Assembly (NCBI RefSeq): GCF_002973535.1
Contig: NZ_PVEP01000002.1
Coordinates: 1-64,000 of the forward strand
DNA from: Albidovulum denitrificans
GTDB lineage: Bacteria > Pseudomonadota > Alphaproteobacteria > Rhodobacterales > Rhodobacteraceae
Length of the DNA stretch: 64,000 nt
Direction of reading: 5' to 3'
In this document: piece after piece, positions 54,108 through 62,922 of the stretch
Numbering within the stretch: position 1 is the first letter of the stretch
Layout of the letters: the number at the start of each line of letters is the position of its first letter
Notes under the pieces: model-generated
Databases searched by the model: none
What the model saw: only the letters and a program-made list of their open reading frames with translations
Told to the model about the DNA's origin: nothing
Position numbers and translations under genes: made by a program

Positions 54108-55754
54108 CTAGGGGTCGAAAATCTCGGCATAAAGCGGGTGGGCGCCATGGAAGGCCGCGACCCGGTCACGCTGCTTCCCCGCCCGGTCGAGGCCGAGGAA
54201 GGTCATCGCATTGCGCCCCATGACGCCTGCAAGCTTGTCCGGCGCCAGCGCCAGATCGCCGCTGAGCGATCGCTCCACACCTGCAAGGTAGCCCTTGTGC
54301 GACGGCTCCCGCCCGATCATCGACCAGTCGGAGCCATACATCATCCGCTCAAGCGCAAGCGGGTGCCGGTCGATCAACTGCCGCGTCCTTTCGATCACGC
54401 GGGCATGGTCGGGCGAGGTCGGATCGCTCGCCTCGGTCCAGTAGCCAAGGTCGAAATAGACCCCGGCATAGCTGCCGATCATGTCACCCAGCGTCTCTTC
54501 CCAGTCGCCGCTCGACCCAAGCGCTGCGGGCGATCCCGTTTCATCGAAGCCGCCGTAATGGGCAAGGTTCAGGCGCAGCCCGGCAAGGGCGGGGCGGTCC
54601 AGAACCGCCTTCCAGTAATCCGGGTCGGCATGTTCGGCGGTATCGGGGCCGGCCCCCATGGAGCGGTTGGCATGGGCGGTGATGGGGACGTCATGCGCGA
54701 CGCACCAGGCGTAAAGCGCCCCCAGCTCCGCGTCGATCTTGCGTCCAAGATCGGCGGGGCGGTCGGGCAGCCAGTTCCCGGTGGTCTCATCGTTTCCGAT
54801 CGGGCGGAAGCCCATCGGCGGATAAAGCTTCACCCCCACGAAGCCGCGTTCAAGGACCGCGTGGCGGACATTGCGCAGCGGCTCGCGCCCCGCCGCCCGG
54901 TCGCGCACGGCGCGCAGCGGGCAGAAGGCGACGAAGGGCAGCACCAGCGCGCCGCCATACGTGCGCGCGATGGCCGATGTGACCTCGATCTGCTCTGCGA
55001 TCGGGGTCGCGTCCTCGGCCGTCAGAAGCCATGAGCCGAGATCGACAAGCGAGGGGGTGAAGACCCGGATATGCTCCGCGCCGCCGTAAAGCCCGTCGAG
55101 CGTCGCCATCAGGTCATAGCGCGCCCGCGTCAACAGCCCCGCCCAGCGGATCGTCTGAAGGAACGGCGACTGAAGGGTGAAGGCGCGGTCGTCCCCCGCC
55201 GAAAACCCGCCCGGCTGGCCCGTCTTGTAAAGAAGGTCGGCCAGGGTCCCGGCCTGCTGTTCCGGGGTCATAAGACTGTCGCGCAGGCCCGGCGCGGCAA
55301 GCTCCGCCGCCAGCCGGTCGAGGATGCGGTTCGCCGCGCCCCGGTCCGCGGCGGTGAAGGATTGCTGGCTTGTGCGCTGAAACCGGGCGATCCCGGTGGC
55401 CACGTTGTCACGGTCCTGCGCGGCAAGTGCCGCCTGTCCCTGCGCGCCCGCGCCCGCGTTCAGCCGCGCCAGTTCCTGCGTTGCCGTGGGGGTGCCGGAC
55501 AGCATGATGTCCTTCAGAAGAAGCAGGAAAGCGTCGGTCAGCATGTCCGCGTCGGGCGGCGTATGCGGATCGCGGATCACCACCTGGCGCAGGAACCCCA
55601 CGGCGGGCAGATCGCGGCCGTTGAAGATATGGCTGTGGATATCAACCGCCCCGACCCCGAGCGCGGGGTTCGCGACCGGCCCGCCATCGCAACCGGGCAC
55701 CTTCAGCAAGGCGGTACCGGCAAGGCCGAACGAAAAGGCGCGCCGCGTGAACAT
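54108..55754 (-). CDS. Exported amidohydrolase-family protein
   Basis: This 548-residue protein starts with FTRRAFSFGLAGTALLKVPG, a twin-arginine-like signal, possibly with a lipoprotein Cys at 22. A TIM-barrel amidohydrolase of the Amidohydro_2 type follows: VDIHSHIFN (H40, H42), ITAHAN (mid-protein His) and MMYGSDWS (metal-ligand Asp, about 494-501). The region between about 60 and 200 is an insertion I cannot assign. Substrates in this superfamily are diverse and none can be predicted. It is the first gene of the operon with three exported proteases. AGGGGGA lies 5 bases before the ATG. Confidence 0.83.
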   Translation of the reverse strand: MFTRRAFSFGLAGTALLKVPGCDGGPVANPALGVGAVDIHSHIFNGRDLPAVGFLRQVVIRDPHTPPDADMLTDAFLLLLKDIMLSGTPTATQELARLNAGAGAQGQAALAAQDRDNVATGIARFQRTSQQSFTAADRGAANRILDRLAAELAAPGLRDSLMTPEQQAGTLADLLYKTGQPGGFSAGDDRAFTLQSPFLQTIRWAGLLTRARYDLMATLDGLYGGAEHIRVFTPSLVDLGSWLLTAEDATPIAEQIEVTSAIARTYGGALVLPFVAFCPLRAVRDRAAGREPLRNVRHAVLERGFVGVKLYPPMGFRPIGNDETTGNWLPDRPADLGRKIDAELGALYAWCVAHDVPITAHANRSMGAGPDTAEHADPDYWKAVLDRPALAGLRLNLAHYGGFDETGSPAALGSSGDWEETLGDMIGSYAGVYFDLGYWTEASDPTSPDHARVIERTRQLIDRHPLALERMMYGSDWSMIGREPSHKGYLAGVERSLSGDLALAPDKLAGVMGRNAMTFLGLDRAGKQRDRVAAFHGAHPLYAEIFDP

Positions 55755-56016
55755 GACCGTCCCCCTGGGCGAACAACTTTGGGGAGATTATAGCGCGAAG
55801 GGCGCACCGATTAAGTCAGGAAATCACGACCGTTGGGGGGGAGGGCGAAGTACAGCGGAAAGGCCCGGAACAAGGGGCATCAGCCCCGCCGGGCATCGCC
55901 AAAAGCCAGCAGAGCGATCTTTGCCTCGGCCTGCCCCATGGATAGGAATTCCCCAACAAAATGGACAATCTCCCGTCACTAATGGAAGATCTATCCGTCA
56001 CTTTTCAGGGGTATGT

Positions 56017-56092
<76 letters not shown>

Positions 56093-56277
56093 ACCGGAGG
56101 TCCGGGCGTCGCCGCCCGCGTGAGGGGCGATATAGGCAGAGGCGTCTGGGGGTGCAAGAGAAAAGTGCGCGGTATCGGGGGAATTCCGCGTGGCCCGTCC
56201 GCGCGGGGCTTCGCCAGACGAAAAGGGGCGCGGCCCGTTGGCCACGCCCCCCCGTCATCCCGCTGACCGCAAACCGG

Positions 56278-56604
56278 TCAGTCGTCGTCGTTGCTCGCCA
56301 CGTCCGCGATTTCGTCCAGCGAGACATCGTCGTCGCTGTCGTCTTCCAGCAGATCGTCGTCGAGATCGGAATCGCTCGAATCGTCGTCGATGTCGTCGTC
56401 GTCGTTCAGGTCATCGACCTCGAGATCGGTTTCCTTGGTCGCGGTCTTTTCGCTGATAAGCGTGCGCCCACGGCCCGCCACAAGGCTTTCGGCCGTGAAG
56501 GTGTGGCCGCATTCCGGGCAGGTCATCGGGTCGCGCTGCAAGTCGTAGAACCGGCTGTTGCAATGCGGGCAAAGGCGTTTGGCGCCCCATTCGTCCTTGG
56601 GCAT
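56278..56604 (-). CDS. TIGR02300-family zinc-ribbon protein with acidic tail
   Basis: The 108-residue protein has a four-Cys zinc ribbon (CPHC at about 12-15 and CPEC at about 29-32) around RFYDLQRDP, the signature of the alphaproteobacterial family TIGR02300. Most of the second half is Asp/Glu/Ser only, so it is highly acidic and probably disordered. AAAGGAG lies 6 bases before the ATG. Its function is unknown. A small cytosolic nucleic-acid- or protein-binding role is possible. Confidence 0.9.
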   Translation of the reverse strand: MPKDEWGAKRLCPHCNSRFYDLQRDPMTCPECGHTFTAESLVAGRGRTLISEKTATKETDLEVDDLNDDDDIDDDSSDSDLDDDLLEDDSDDDVSLDEIADVASNDDD

Positions 56605-56763
56605 GGAACACTCCTTTAGTGCGCGTCTGTCTCAGAGTCGCAGCCAACTGCCACAAGAGGGCGGGGCTGTCAAAGGCTTTCGGGACCATCGCGCGCCGGG
56701 GACGGATTTGTGCATTCCGCCCGCGCCCGCGCTTTGCTAGATTGGGCCAAAGGCAGGCAGGAT

Positions 56764-57462
56764 ATGGTAGAGCGGACCCTTCCCGGCAATCCCCCGGTTC
56801 CCGTCACGCTGCGCCGCTCGGCGCGGGCGCGGCGGTTCTCGCTGCGCGTCTCGCGGCTGGACGGGCGGGTGACGCTGTCGATGCCCGCCCGCGCCTCCGA
56901 GGCCGAGGCGCTGGCCTTCGCGGGCAGCAAGGCCGACTGGGTCCGCGCGATCCTGGCGGAAACCGCGCCAAGGCAGGCGATCGGGCCGGGGGCGACGGTG
57001 CCGTTCGAGGGGCGGGCGCTGACCATCACCCCGGCCAGGGTGCGGGCGGTGCGGGTCGAGGGCGACGCCCTTCTGGTGCCGGGCGATCCGGCGCGCTTTG
57101 CCACCCGGATCGAGGCCTTCCTGAAACTCGCCGCGCGCCAGCGGCTTCAGGCGGAAAGCGAAGGTTTCGCCGCCGCGCTGGGCCGCAAGGTTCATGCCAT
57201 CACGCTGCGCGACACCCGGTCCCGCTGGGGGTCCTGCACCCATGACGGGCGGCTGATGTATAGCTGGCGGCTGATCATGGCCCCGCCCGAGGTGCTGCGC
57301 TATGTCGCCGCCCATGAGGTCGCGCACCTGCGCGAGATGAACCATTCGCCCGCCTTCTGGGCGCATGTCGCCCGGCTGATGCCCGATTACGCCCGCCATC
57401 GCCGCTGGCTTCGGACCCACGGAAACGACCTTCACGCGCTCGATTTCAGCCGGATGGATTGA
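56764..57462 (+). CDS. DUF45/YgjP-like M48 metallopeptidase (SprT-like fold)
   Basis: The 232-residue cytosolic protein has RWGSC (154-158) and the zinc motif HEVAH (184-188) with a third His at 194 in EMNHSPAF, the layout of the YgjP/DUF45 family. I chose the ATG at 56764, preceded by a purine-rich AGGCAGGAT. A longer frame from 56710 has no ribosome site. The physiological substrate is unknown. A GntR regulator gene follows in the same direction, 31 bases away. Confidence 0.9.
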   Translation: MVERTLPGNPPVPVTLRRSARARRFSLRVSRLDGRVTLSMPARASEAEALAFAGSKADWVRAILAETAPRQAIGPGATVPFEGRALTITPARVRAVRVEGDALLVPGDPARFATRIEAFLKLAARQRLQAESEGFAAALGRKVHAITLRDTRSRWGSCTHDGRLMYSWRLIMAPPEVLRYVAAHEVAHLREMNHSPAFWAHVARLMPDYARHRRWLRTHGNDLHALDFSRMD

Positions 57463-57493
57463 CGCGGGCGCGGATTTGCGCCTTTCCTCAACC

Positions 57494-58144
57494 ATGCTGA
57501 TGCAGAACCGCCCCCTTGATGCCGGGATCGCCGCCCATGACCGGGTCTACCGGACGCTGCGCCAGCAGATCATGCATGGGGAACTTGCCCCCGCCCAGTC
57601 GCTGACGGTGCGCGGGCTGGCCAAGACCTTCGGCGTCTCCATGACACCGGCGCGCGAGGCGTTGCGGCGGCTGGCGGCGGAGGGGGCGCTGACGCTGTCG
57701 TCGTCGGGGCGGGTGACGACGCCGGACCTGTCGAACGAACGGATCGAGGAACTGGCGACGCTGCGCGCGCTGATCGAGACGGAGCTGGCCAGCCGCGCCC
57801 TGCCGCGCGCCCATTTGGCGTTGATCGAACGCTTGCAGGTCATCAACATGGCCAATGCCGAGGCGGCGGTGAAGCGCGACGCGGTGGGCTATATCCGCAC
57901 CAACCTCGACTTTCACCGCACGCTTTACCTGCGCGCCCAGGCCCCGGCGATGCTGGCCATCGCCGAGACGGTCTGGCTGCAACTGGGGCCGACCATGCGG
58001 GCGGTCTATTCCCGGCTGAAACGCAGCGATCCGCCGCAGACCCATCGCATGATCCTGGCGGCGCTGAAGGCGGGCGACGAACCGGCGCTTCGGCTGGCGG
58101 TGCGCACCGATGTGACGCAGGGCCTGCGCCATCTTCTGACCTGA
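57494..58144 (+). CDS. GntR-family transcriptional regulator (FadR/FCD type)
   Basis: This 216-residue repressor-like protein has an N-terminal winged helix (about 15-80: VYRTLRQQIMHGELAPAQSL, FGVSMTPAREALRRLAAEGA) and a C-terminal all-helical FCD ligand-binding domain with the metal-ligand pattern DFHRTLY. FCD regulators respond to small organic acids. No obvious target operon lies next to it apart from the DUF45 gene before it and the DUF4405 gene after it. The ATG at 57494 is the likely start. Confidence 0.9.
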   Translation: MLMQNRPLDAGIAAHDRVYRTLRQQIMHGELAPAQSLTVRGLAKTFGVSMTPAREALRRLAAEGALTLSSSGRVTTPDLSNERIEELATLRALIETELASRALPRAHLALIERLQVINMANAEAAVKRDAVGYIRTNLDFHRTLYLRAQAPAMLAIAETVWLQLGPTMRAVYSRLKRSDPPQTHRMILAALKAGDEPALRLAVRTDVTQGLRHLLT

Positions 58145-58239
58145 TTTTTCCGCGCCGCGGCGACGGAACCCTGCCGGGCCTGCGTGTAGCGGGTATAGGT
58201 CCCCAGGGGCGGGACCGCTTGTTTTTGCAGGAGTTTCCG

Positions 58240-58743
58240 ATGCCTTCCCTTGTTTCCCGCTACGCCACCCCGCTGATCACGGGGCTGTTCCTCGTTTCGC
58301 TCGTCTCCGGGATCGCGCTTTTCTTCCATGTCGGCGGGGCCGCTTTTCACGGCATGCATGAATGGCTGAGCATGGTGCTGATCGTTCCCTTCGCGCTGCA
58401 TATCTGGAAGAACTGGAAGCCGATGACGGCCTATCTGAAACGGATGCCGATGGCGCTGTCGCTGGCGCTTTCGGTCGTGGCCGCGGCGGTGTTCTTCCTG
58501 CCGACCGGCGGTGAGGCCGGGCGCGGCGGGCCGCCGCAGTTCCGGCTGGCGCAGACGGTTCTGTCGGCCACGCCTGCCACCGCCGCGCCCCTTTTCGGGA
58601 TGAGTGAGCCGGACTTCGTCGCCGGATTGAAGGATGCGGGGCTTGTCGCCACCGGCACGGGCCAGACGCTGCGCGACATGGCCACGGCGGCGGGCAAGAC
58701 CGATGCGGAACTGGCGGCGACGCTCCTGCAATTTGGCTCGTGA
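58240..58743 (+). CDS. DUF4405 domain-containing membrane protein
   Basis: This 167-residue protein has three hydrophobic segments: about 9-31, 40-56 and 70-90. It carries HEWLSMVLIVPFALHIWKNW, the His-containing pair typical of DUF4405, which resembles cytochrome b-like heme-binding helices. The C-terminal part (about 95-167) is soluble with a small domain GMSEPDFVAGLKDAG. AGGAG lies 7 bases before the ATG. A role in electron transfer is possible but unproven. Confidence 0.85.
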   Translation: MPSLVSRYATPLITGLFLVSLVSGIALFFHVGGAAFHGMHEWLSMVLIVPFALHIWKNWKPMTAYLKRMPMALSLALSVVAAAVFFLPTGGEAGRGGPPQFRLAQTVLSATPATAAPLFGMSEPDFVAGLKDAGLVATGTGQTLRDMATAAGKTDAELAATLLQFGS

Positions 58744-58747
58744 CACG

Positions 58748-58786
58748 AAAAGCGCCCCGCCGATCCGCGGGGCGCTTTCCTTTTAT
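58748..58786. terminator. Bidirectional rho-independent terminator
   Basis: AGCGCCCCGC (58751-58760) pairs with GCGGGGCGCT (58767-58776) around a six-base loop, with A-T pairs extending the stem. TTTT follows on the plus strand after CC, and T residues follow on the minus strand. It lies between the convergent DUF4405 and lpdA genes and would serve both. Confidence 0.88.
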
Positions 58787-58795
58787 CTCAAAAGG

Positions 58796-60184
58796 TTAGG
58801 CGTGAATTGCGCCGTCGCCGCAGGCCAGAGCCGCCTCGCGCACCGCTTCCGAGAAGGTCGGGTGGGCGTGGCAGGTCAGCGCGATGTCCTCGGCGGCGGC
58901 GCCAAACTCCATGCCGACGCAGATCTCATGGATCAGCTCGCCCGCCGACGGGCCGATGATGTGGCAGCCAAGGATGCGGTCGGTTTCCTTGTCGGCAAGG
59001 ATCTTCACAAAGCCCTCGCCCTGGAACACCGCCTTGGCGCGCCCGTTGCCCATGAAGGAAAACTTGCCGACCTTGTAGGCGCGGCCCTCTTCCTTCAACT
59101 GATCCTCGGTCTTGCCGACACTTGCCACCTCGGGCGTGGTGTAGATCACGCCGGGAATGACGCCGTAATTGACGTGGCCATGCTTGCCCGCGATGACCTC
59201 GGCCACCGCCATCCCCTCATCCTCGGCCTTGTGGGCGAGCATCGGGCCGGTGATGGCGTCGCCGATGGCATAGATGCCCTTGACGCTGGTCTGCCAGTGG
59301 TCGTCGGTCTTGACCTGGCCGCGCTTCTCCATCTCCACGCCCAAGGCTTCAAGGCCCAGCCCGTCGGTATAGGGCTTGCGGCCCGTGGCGACGAGGACGA
59401 CCTCGGCCTCAACCGTCGCCTCGCTGTCGTCTTTCCGCAGCTTGTAGGTCACGGTGTTCTTGCCCTTGGCGGTCTTCACACCCTGAACGGCAGCGCCCAT
59501 GATGAATTTAAGGCCTTGTTTGCCAAGGATTCTCTGGAAGGTCTTCTGCACCTCACCGTCCATGCCCGGCGTGATCGCGTCAAGGAATTCGACCACCGTC
59601 ACCTCGGCCCCCAGACGGGCATAGACCGACCCCATCTCAAGCCCGATGACACCGGCGCCGATCACCACCATCGACTTCGGCACCTTCGGCAGCGCCAGCG
59701 CGCCGGTGGAGGTGACCACGGTCTTCTCGTCGATCTCGATCCCCGGCAGCGAGGACGGCTCTGACCCGGTGGCGATGACGATGGACCTGGCGTTATGGAC
59801 CTCATCGCCGACCTTCACCTGCCCGGCGGCGGGGATCGACCCCCAGCCTTTCAGCCAGGTCACCTTGTTCTTCTTGAACAGGAATTCGATGCCCTTGGTG
59901 TTCTGGCCGATGACATCGTCCTTGTAGGCCAGCATCTGCGTCCAGTCGACCGAGGGGGATTTGCCCTTCAGACCCATCTTGGCGAAGTTATGTTCCGCCT
60001 CATGCAGCGAATGGGTCGCGTGTAGCAGCGCCTTCGACGGGATGCAGCCGACGTTCAGGCAGGTGCCGCCCAGCGTCTCGCGCCCCTCGACACAGGCGGT
60101 TTTCAGCCCCAGCTGCGCGCAGCGGATCGCGCAGACATAGCCACCGGGGCCGCCGCCGATCACGATCACATCAAAATCTGCCAT
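58796..60184 (-). CDS. lpdA: Dihydrolipoamide dehydrogenase (E3)
   Basis: The 462-residue flavoenzyme reoxidises dihydrolipoamide of 2-oxo acid dehydrogenase complexes. It has FAD motif [11 protein letters not shown] (10-20), redox pair C42/C47 in [13 protein letters not shown], an NAD-binding [10 protein letters not shown], and the catalytic His-Glu in [10 protein letters not shown] near the end. Being downstream of sucA and odhB on the same strand marks it as the E3 of the 2-oxoglutarate dehydrogenase complex, though three small genes intervene. Confidence 0.97.
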   Translation of the reverse strand: MADFDVIVIGGGPGGYVCAIRCAQLGLKTACVEGRETLGGTCLNVGCIPSKALLHATHSLHEAEHNFAKMGLKGKSPSVDWTQMLAYKDDVIGQNTKGIEFLFKKNKVTWLKGWGSIPAAGQVKVGDEVHNARSIVIATGSEPSSLPGIEIDEKTVVTSTGALALPKVPKSMVVIGAGVIGLEMGSVYARLGAEVTVVEFLDAITPGMDGEVQKTFQRILGKQGLKFIMGAAVQGVKTAKGKNTVTYKLRKDDSEATVEAEVVLVATGRKPYTDGLGLEALGVEMEKRGQVKTDDHWQTSVKGIYAIGDAITGPMLAHKAEDEGMAVAEVIAGKHGHVNYGVIPGVIYTTPEVASVGKTEDQLKEEGRAYKVGKFSFMGNGRAKAVFQGEGFVKILADKETDRILGCHIIGPSAGELIHEICVGMEFGAAAEDIALTCHAHPTFSEAVREAALACGDGAIHA

Positions 60185-60245
60185 GTCTTAACTCCTTCGG
60201 AAAGTCGTGTCGGCCCGGCGTCGGGCGGGCGTAGGTTTCTGTAGG

Positions 60246-60265
60246 GCATCTGTCGCGACAGATGC
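60246..60265. repeat. Perfect 20-base palindrome after the MAPEG gene
   Basis: GCATCTGTCG joins its exact reverse complement CGACAGATGC without a spacer, just 9 bases after the MAPEG stop. A related motif TGTAGCGACAG lies at the same place after the DUF2269 gene (about 43871-43881), followed in both places by CGG-rich DNA and GGGTCAGG. It could be a 3' hairpin or a dispersed repeat. Confidence 0.5.
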
Positions 60266-60274
60266 CGGTGCGGG

Positions 60275-60667
60275 TCAGGTCATCAGCGCCACGAGGTAAA
60301 GCGCCACGGTCGCGGCAAAGCCCGCAAGCCAGAGGAGCGTGCGCACCCCGGTCAGCTTCAGCGCATAGGCCGGGACATAGAGGATGCGGGCGATCAGGAA
60401 GGCCTGCGCGGCGGTCAGGGTCGTGGCGCTGAATTCCTCCTTCACGGCCAGGATCAGGATCGCGGGGGCGAACAGCGCCATCGCCGTGACGGCGTTCACC
60501 AGCGCCCGGTCGAGACGGCCGGTGATGCCGGTCAGCGTACGGTGTTCGTCGCGCGAGGACAGCAGGTACCCCATGCCGAGTTGCGACATCGCGCCGGTGA
60601 CCTGCAAGAGAAGGATCAGCGCCGTGTAAAGCCCGTAAAGGGCAAGGATGTTCAGTTCGCTGGTCAT
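60275..60667 (-). CDS. MAPEG-family membrane protein
   Basis: The 130-residue protein has four membrane helices and the MAPEG pattern seen in glutathione S-transferase-like membrane proteins. SSRDEHRTLTGITGRLDRAL is the cytosolic loop and NAVTAMALFAPAIL the following helix. Its function here is unknown. It lies between lpdA and an 80-residue protein gene in the sucA-odhB-lpd region, as membrane proteins of this type do in several Rhodobacteraceae. Confidence 0.83.
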   Translation of the reverse strand: MTSELNILALYGLYTALILLLQVTGAMSQLGMGYLLSSRDEHRTLTGITGRLDRALVNAVTAMALFAPAILILAVKEEFSATTLTAAQAFLIARILYVPAYALKLTGVRTLLWLAGFAATVALYLVALMT

Positions 60668-60752
60668 TTGGCGTGCCTTTTGATGGCTGCGGCTGGGGGC
60701 AGGGTGCTATGGCAGGGCCGAAGGGTCAAGGTCGGGACCATGGTCGCGCGGA

Positions 60753-60995
60753 TCACGCCGTCTTCACGAATTGCCCCGAGACGCCGCCCTTCAGCGCCGC
60801 CTGCTCGTGTAGCCATGCCTCGGCCCGCTTGCGGTCGCTGACCTCGAAAAGCACCACGGCGCGGTCCGCATCATCGGCATCGCGCCACATCTGAAGCATG
60901 GTCAGCCCGGCCGCGTCGCGGGTTTCGGCATGGGCATCATAACCGGCCTTCCAGGCGTCGAAACCGTTGGTGGAGAAGGTGGCGATGAGGTGCAT
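60753..60995 (-). CDS. Small hypothetical protein, probable alpha-beta barrel fold
   Basis: The 80-residue protein starts MHLIATFSTNGFDAWKAGYD and contains MLQMWRDADDADRAVVLFEV. The alternation of strands and helices suggests a dimeric alpha-beta barrel like that of small monooxygenase-related proteins, but no family is certain. I chose the ATG at 60995 with GGGAG 7 bases upstream. An upstream extension to 61064 runs into a repeat. It is in the sucA-odhB-lpd region. Confidence 0.7.
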   Translation of the reverse strand: MHLIATFSTNGFDAWKAGYDAHAETRDAAGLTMLQMWRDADDADRAVVLFEVSDRKRAEAWLHEQAALKGGVSGQFVKTA

Positions 60996-61007
60996 GGGGG
61001 TTCTCCC

Positions 61008-61021
61008 GTAGGATGGGCAAT
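61008..61021 (+). repeat. Half copy of a GTAG-type repeat
   Basis: GTAGGATGGGCAAT here is identical to the left arm of the 28-base palindrome at 61337-61364. The two copies flank a small gene of lower GC content. Confidence 0.6.
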
Positions 61022-61079
61022 GAATGCGCAGCCTATTGGTGGCGGCGAGATAGACGTTGTTCAATGGCAGATGAACGGG

Positions 61080-61295
61080 TCATTTGAGGCTTACATACTC
61101 AGCCAATTGTACACCCATCGCGACTTGGGGACCCCACTTGCCGATGCCGGATCTTTCGCAGATCGAGGCGATGGAGTGAGCCTTAAGCTCTTCGGCGTGC
61201 GTGACGCCGAAGAGAACGACGAAGGCGTGCTTTTTCCGATAAGGCGCGCTGTCGTAAGCTTTACGCAAGAGATCGGCGAGTTGTTGTTCGGTCAT
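61080..61295 (-). CDS. Small hypothetical protein, possibly HTH-like
   Basis: The 71-residue protein starts MTEQQLADLLRKAYDSAPYR and contains VVLFGVTHAEELKAHSIASI, then a helix and GVQLAEYVSLK. The pattern is that of a small helix-turn-helix-like domain, which I recognise only loosely. By eye the gene and its flanks are poorer in G+C than the odhB and lpdA genes, and it is bracketed by GTAGGATGGGCAAT repeats, which suggests later arrival. The ATG at 61295 has a weak ribosome site. Confidence 0.6.
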   Translation of the reverse strand: MTEQQLADLLRKAYDSAPYRKKHAFVVLFGVTHAEELKAHSIASICERSGIGKWGPQVAMGVQLAEYVSLK

Positions 61296-61336
61296 TTCGT
61301 ATCTTACCCTATCGAGCGCACGCCACACCCCGCCCC

Positions 61337-61364
61337 GTAGGATGGGCAATATTGCCCATCCTAC
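61337..61364. repeat. Perfect 28-base palindrome of GTAG (REP) type
   Basis: GTAGGATGGGCAAT (61337-61350) is followed at once by its exact reverse complement (61351-61364). A GTAG end and a long stem are features of REP sequences mobilised by TnpA-REP (RAYT) transposases in other proteobacteria. It lies 7 bases after the odhB stop on the minus strand and could also act as a transcription-stalling hairpin. Confidence 0.75.
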
Positions 61365-61371
61365 CAAAGGG

Positions 61372-62922
61372 TCACAGATCCATCAGCAGACGCCGCGGAT
61401 CCTCCAGCGCCTCTTTCACGCGCACGAGGAAGGTCACCGCGCCCTTGCCGTCGACGATCCGGTGATCGTAGCTCAGCGCAAGATACATCATCGGGCGGAT
61501 CACGATCTGGCCACCGACGACGACCGGGCGGTCCTGGATCTTGTGCATGCCAAGGATGCCCGACTGCGGGGGGTTCAGGATCGGCGACGACATGAGGCTG
61601 CCATAGACGCCGCCGTTCGAGATGGTGAAGGACCCGCCCTGCATTTCCGCCATGCTGAGCTTGCCGTCGCGGGCGCGGGTGCCAAGCTCGGCGATCTTCT
61701 TCTCGATCGCGGCAAAGCCCATCTGGTCGGCATCGCGCACCACCGGCACGACAAGGCCCGAGGGCGTGCCGACGGCCACGCCCATATGGACGAAGTTCTT
61801 GTAGACCACGTCGCCGCCGTCGATCTCGGCATTGACCTCCGGCACCTCTTTCAGCGCGTGGCAGCAGGCCTTCACGAAGAAGGACATGAAGCCAAGCTTG
61901 ACCTTGTGCTTCTTCTCGAAGGCGTCCTTGTATTCGTTGCGCAGGTCCATGATGCCCTTCATGTCCACCTCGTTATAGGTGGTCAGCATCGCGGCGGTGT
62001 TCTGCGCGTCCTTGAGGCGGCGGGCGATGGTGGCGCGCAGCCGCGTCATCTTCACCCGCTCTTCCCGCGCCGCATCCTCGGCCGGGACAGGTGCGCGGGG
62101 GGCAGAGGCCGGGGCGGGCGCGGCCGAAGCCACGGGCGCGGCGGCGGGGGCAGGGGCGGCCGACGCCTTGGCAACGTCTTCCTTCATCACCCGTCCGTCG
62201 CGGCCAGAGCCTGTGACCTGATCGGAGGACAGGCCCTTTTCCGCCATCGCCTTCTTGGCCGAAGGCGCGTCTTCCACATCCTTGCGTTCGGTCAGCGTTT
62301 CGGGTCCGGCGCCGGGGGAATCGACGGCCTCCGCCCTGGCCGCTGCGGACGGGGCGGCGCCCGTGGCGCCTTCGGTCACGACGGCAAGGCGGGCCTTGGC
62401 ATCGACCGTGCTGCCCTCGGGCGCGACGATCTCGGCCAGCACGCCGGCGACGGGCGAGGGGACCTCGACCGAGACCTTGTCGGTCTCAAGCTCACACAGC
62501 ATCTCGTCCACGGCGACGGCGTCGCCCGGCTTCTTGAACCAGGTGGAGACGGTCGCCTCGGTCACGCTTTCGCCCAGCGTCGGGACCATCACGTCGATAT
62601 TCTTGCCAGCCATCTTGCCCTCATCGGCTTGCGGCGCGGAAACGGCGCCTTTCTTGGGGGTTACATCTTCGGAACCGGATTTCCCGGCCTCGGTAATCTG
62701 CGCGAGCAGCGCGTTCACGCCGACGGTCGTGCCTTCGGCGGCGACGATCTCGGCCAGCTTTCCGGCGACGGGAGAGGGGACCTCGACCGTCACCTTGTCG
62801 GTCTCAAGCTCGCACAGCATTTCATCCACTGCGACGGTGTCGCCCGGTTTCTTGAACCAGGTGGCGACCGTCGCCTCGGTCACGCTTTCGCCCAGCGTGG
62901 GGACGCGAACCTCGACCGCCAT
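61372..62922 (-). CDS. odhB: 2-oxoglutarate dehydrogenase E2, dihydrolipoyl succinyltransferase
   Basis: The 516-residue protein has two tandem lipoyl domains, with lipoylated Lys K43 and K149 in ETDKVTVEV and ETDKVSVEV. An E3-binding domain follows ([20 protein letters not shown]), then an Ala/Pro linker, and the CoA acyltransferase domain with catalytic [12 protein letters not shown] near the end. It makes succinyl-CoA in the TCA cycle. The ATG overlaps the sucA stop by one base. Many bacterial SucB proteins have a single lipoyl domain, so the second one is notable. Confidence 0.96.
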   Translation of the reverse strand: MAVEVRVPTLGESVTEATVATWFKKPGDTVAVDEMLCELETDKVTVEVPSPVAGKLAEIVAAEGTTVGVNALLAQITEAGKSGSEDVTPKKGAVSAPQADEGKMAGKNIDVMVPTLGESVTEATVSTWFKKPGDAVAVDEMLCELETDKVSVEVPSPVAGVLAEIVAPEGSTVDAKARLAVVTEGATGAAPSAAARAEAVDSPGAGPETLTERKDVEDAPSAKKAMAEKGLSSDQVTGSGRDGRVMKEDVAKASAAPAPAAAPVASAAPAPASAPRAPVPAEDAAREERVKMTRLRATIARRLKDAQNTAAMLTTYNEVDMKGIMDLRNEYKDAFEKKHKVKLGFMSFFVKACCHALKEVPEVNAEIDGGDVVYKNFVHMGVAVGTPSGLVVPVVRDADQMGFAAIEKKIAELGTRARDGKLSMAEMQGGSFTISNGGVYGSLMSSPILNPPQSGILGMHKIQDRPVVVGGQIVIRPMMYLALSYDHRIVDGKGAVTFLVRVKEALEDPRRLLMDL

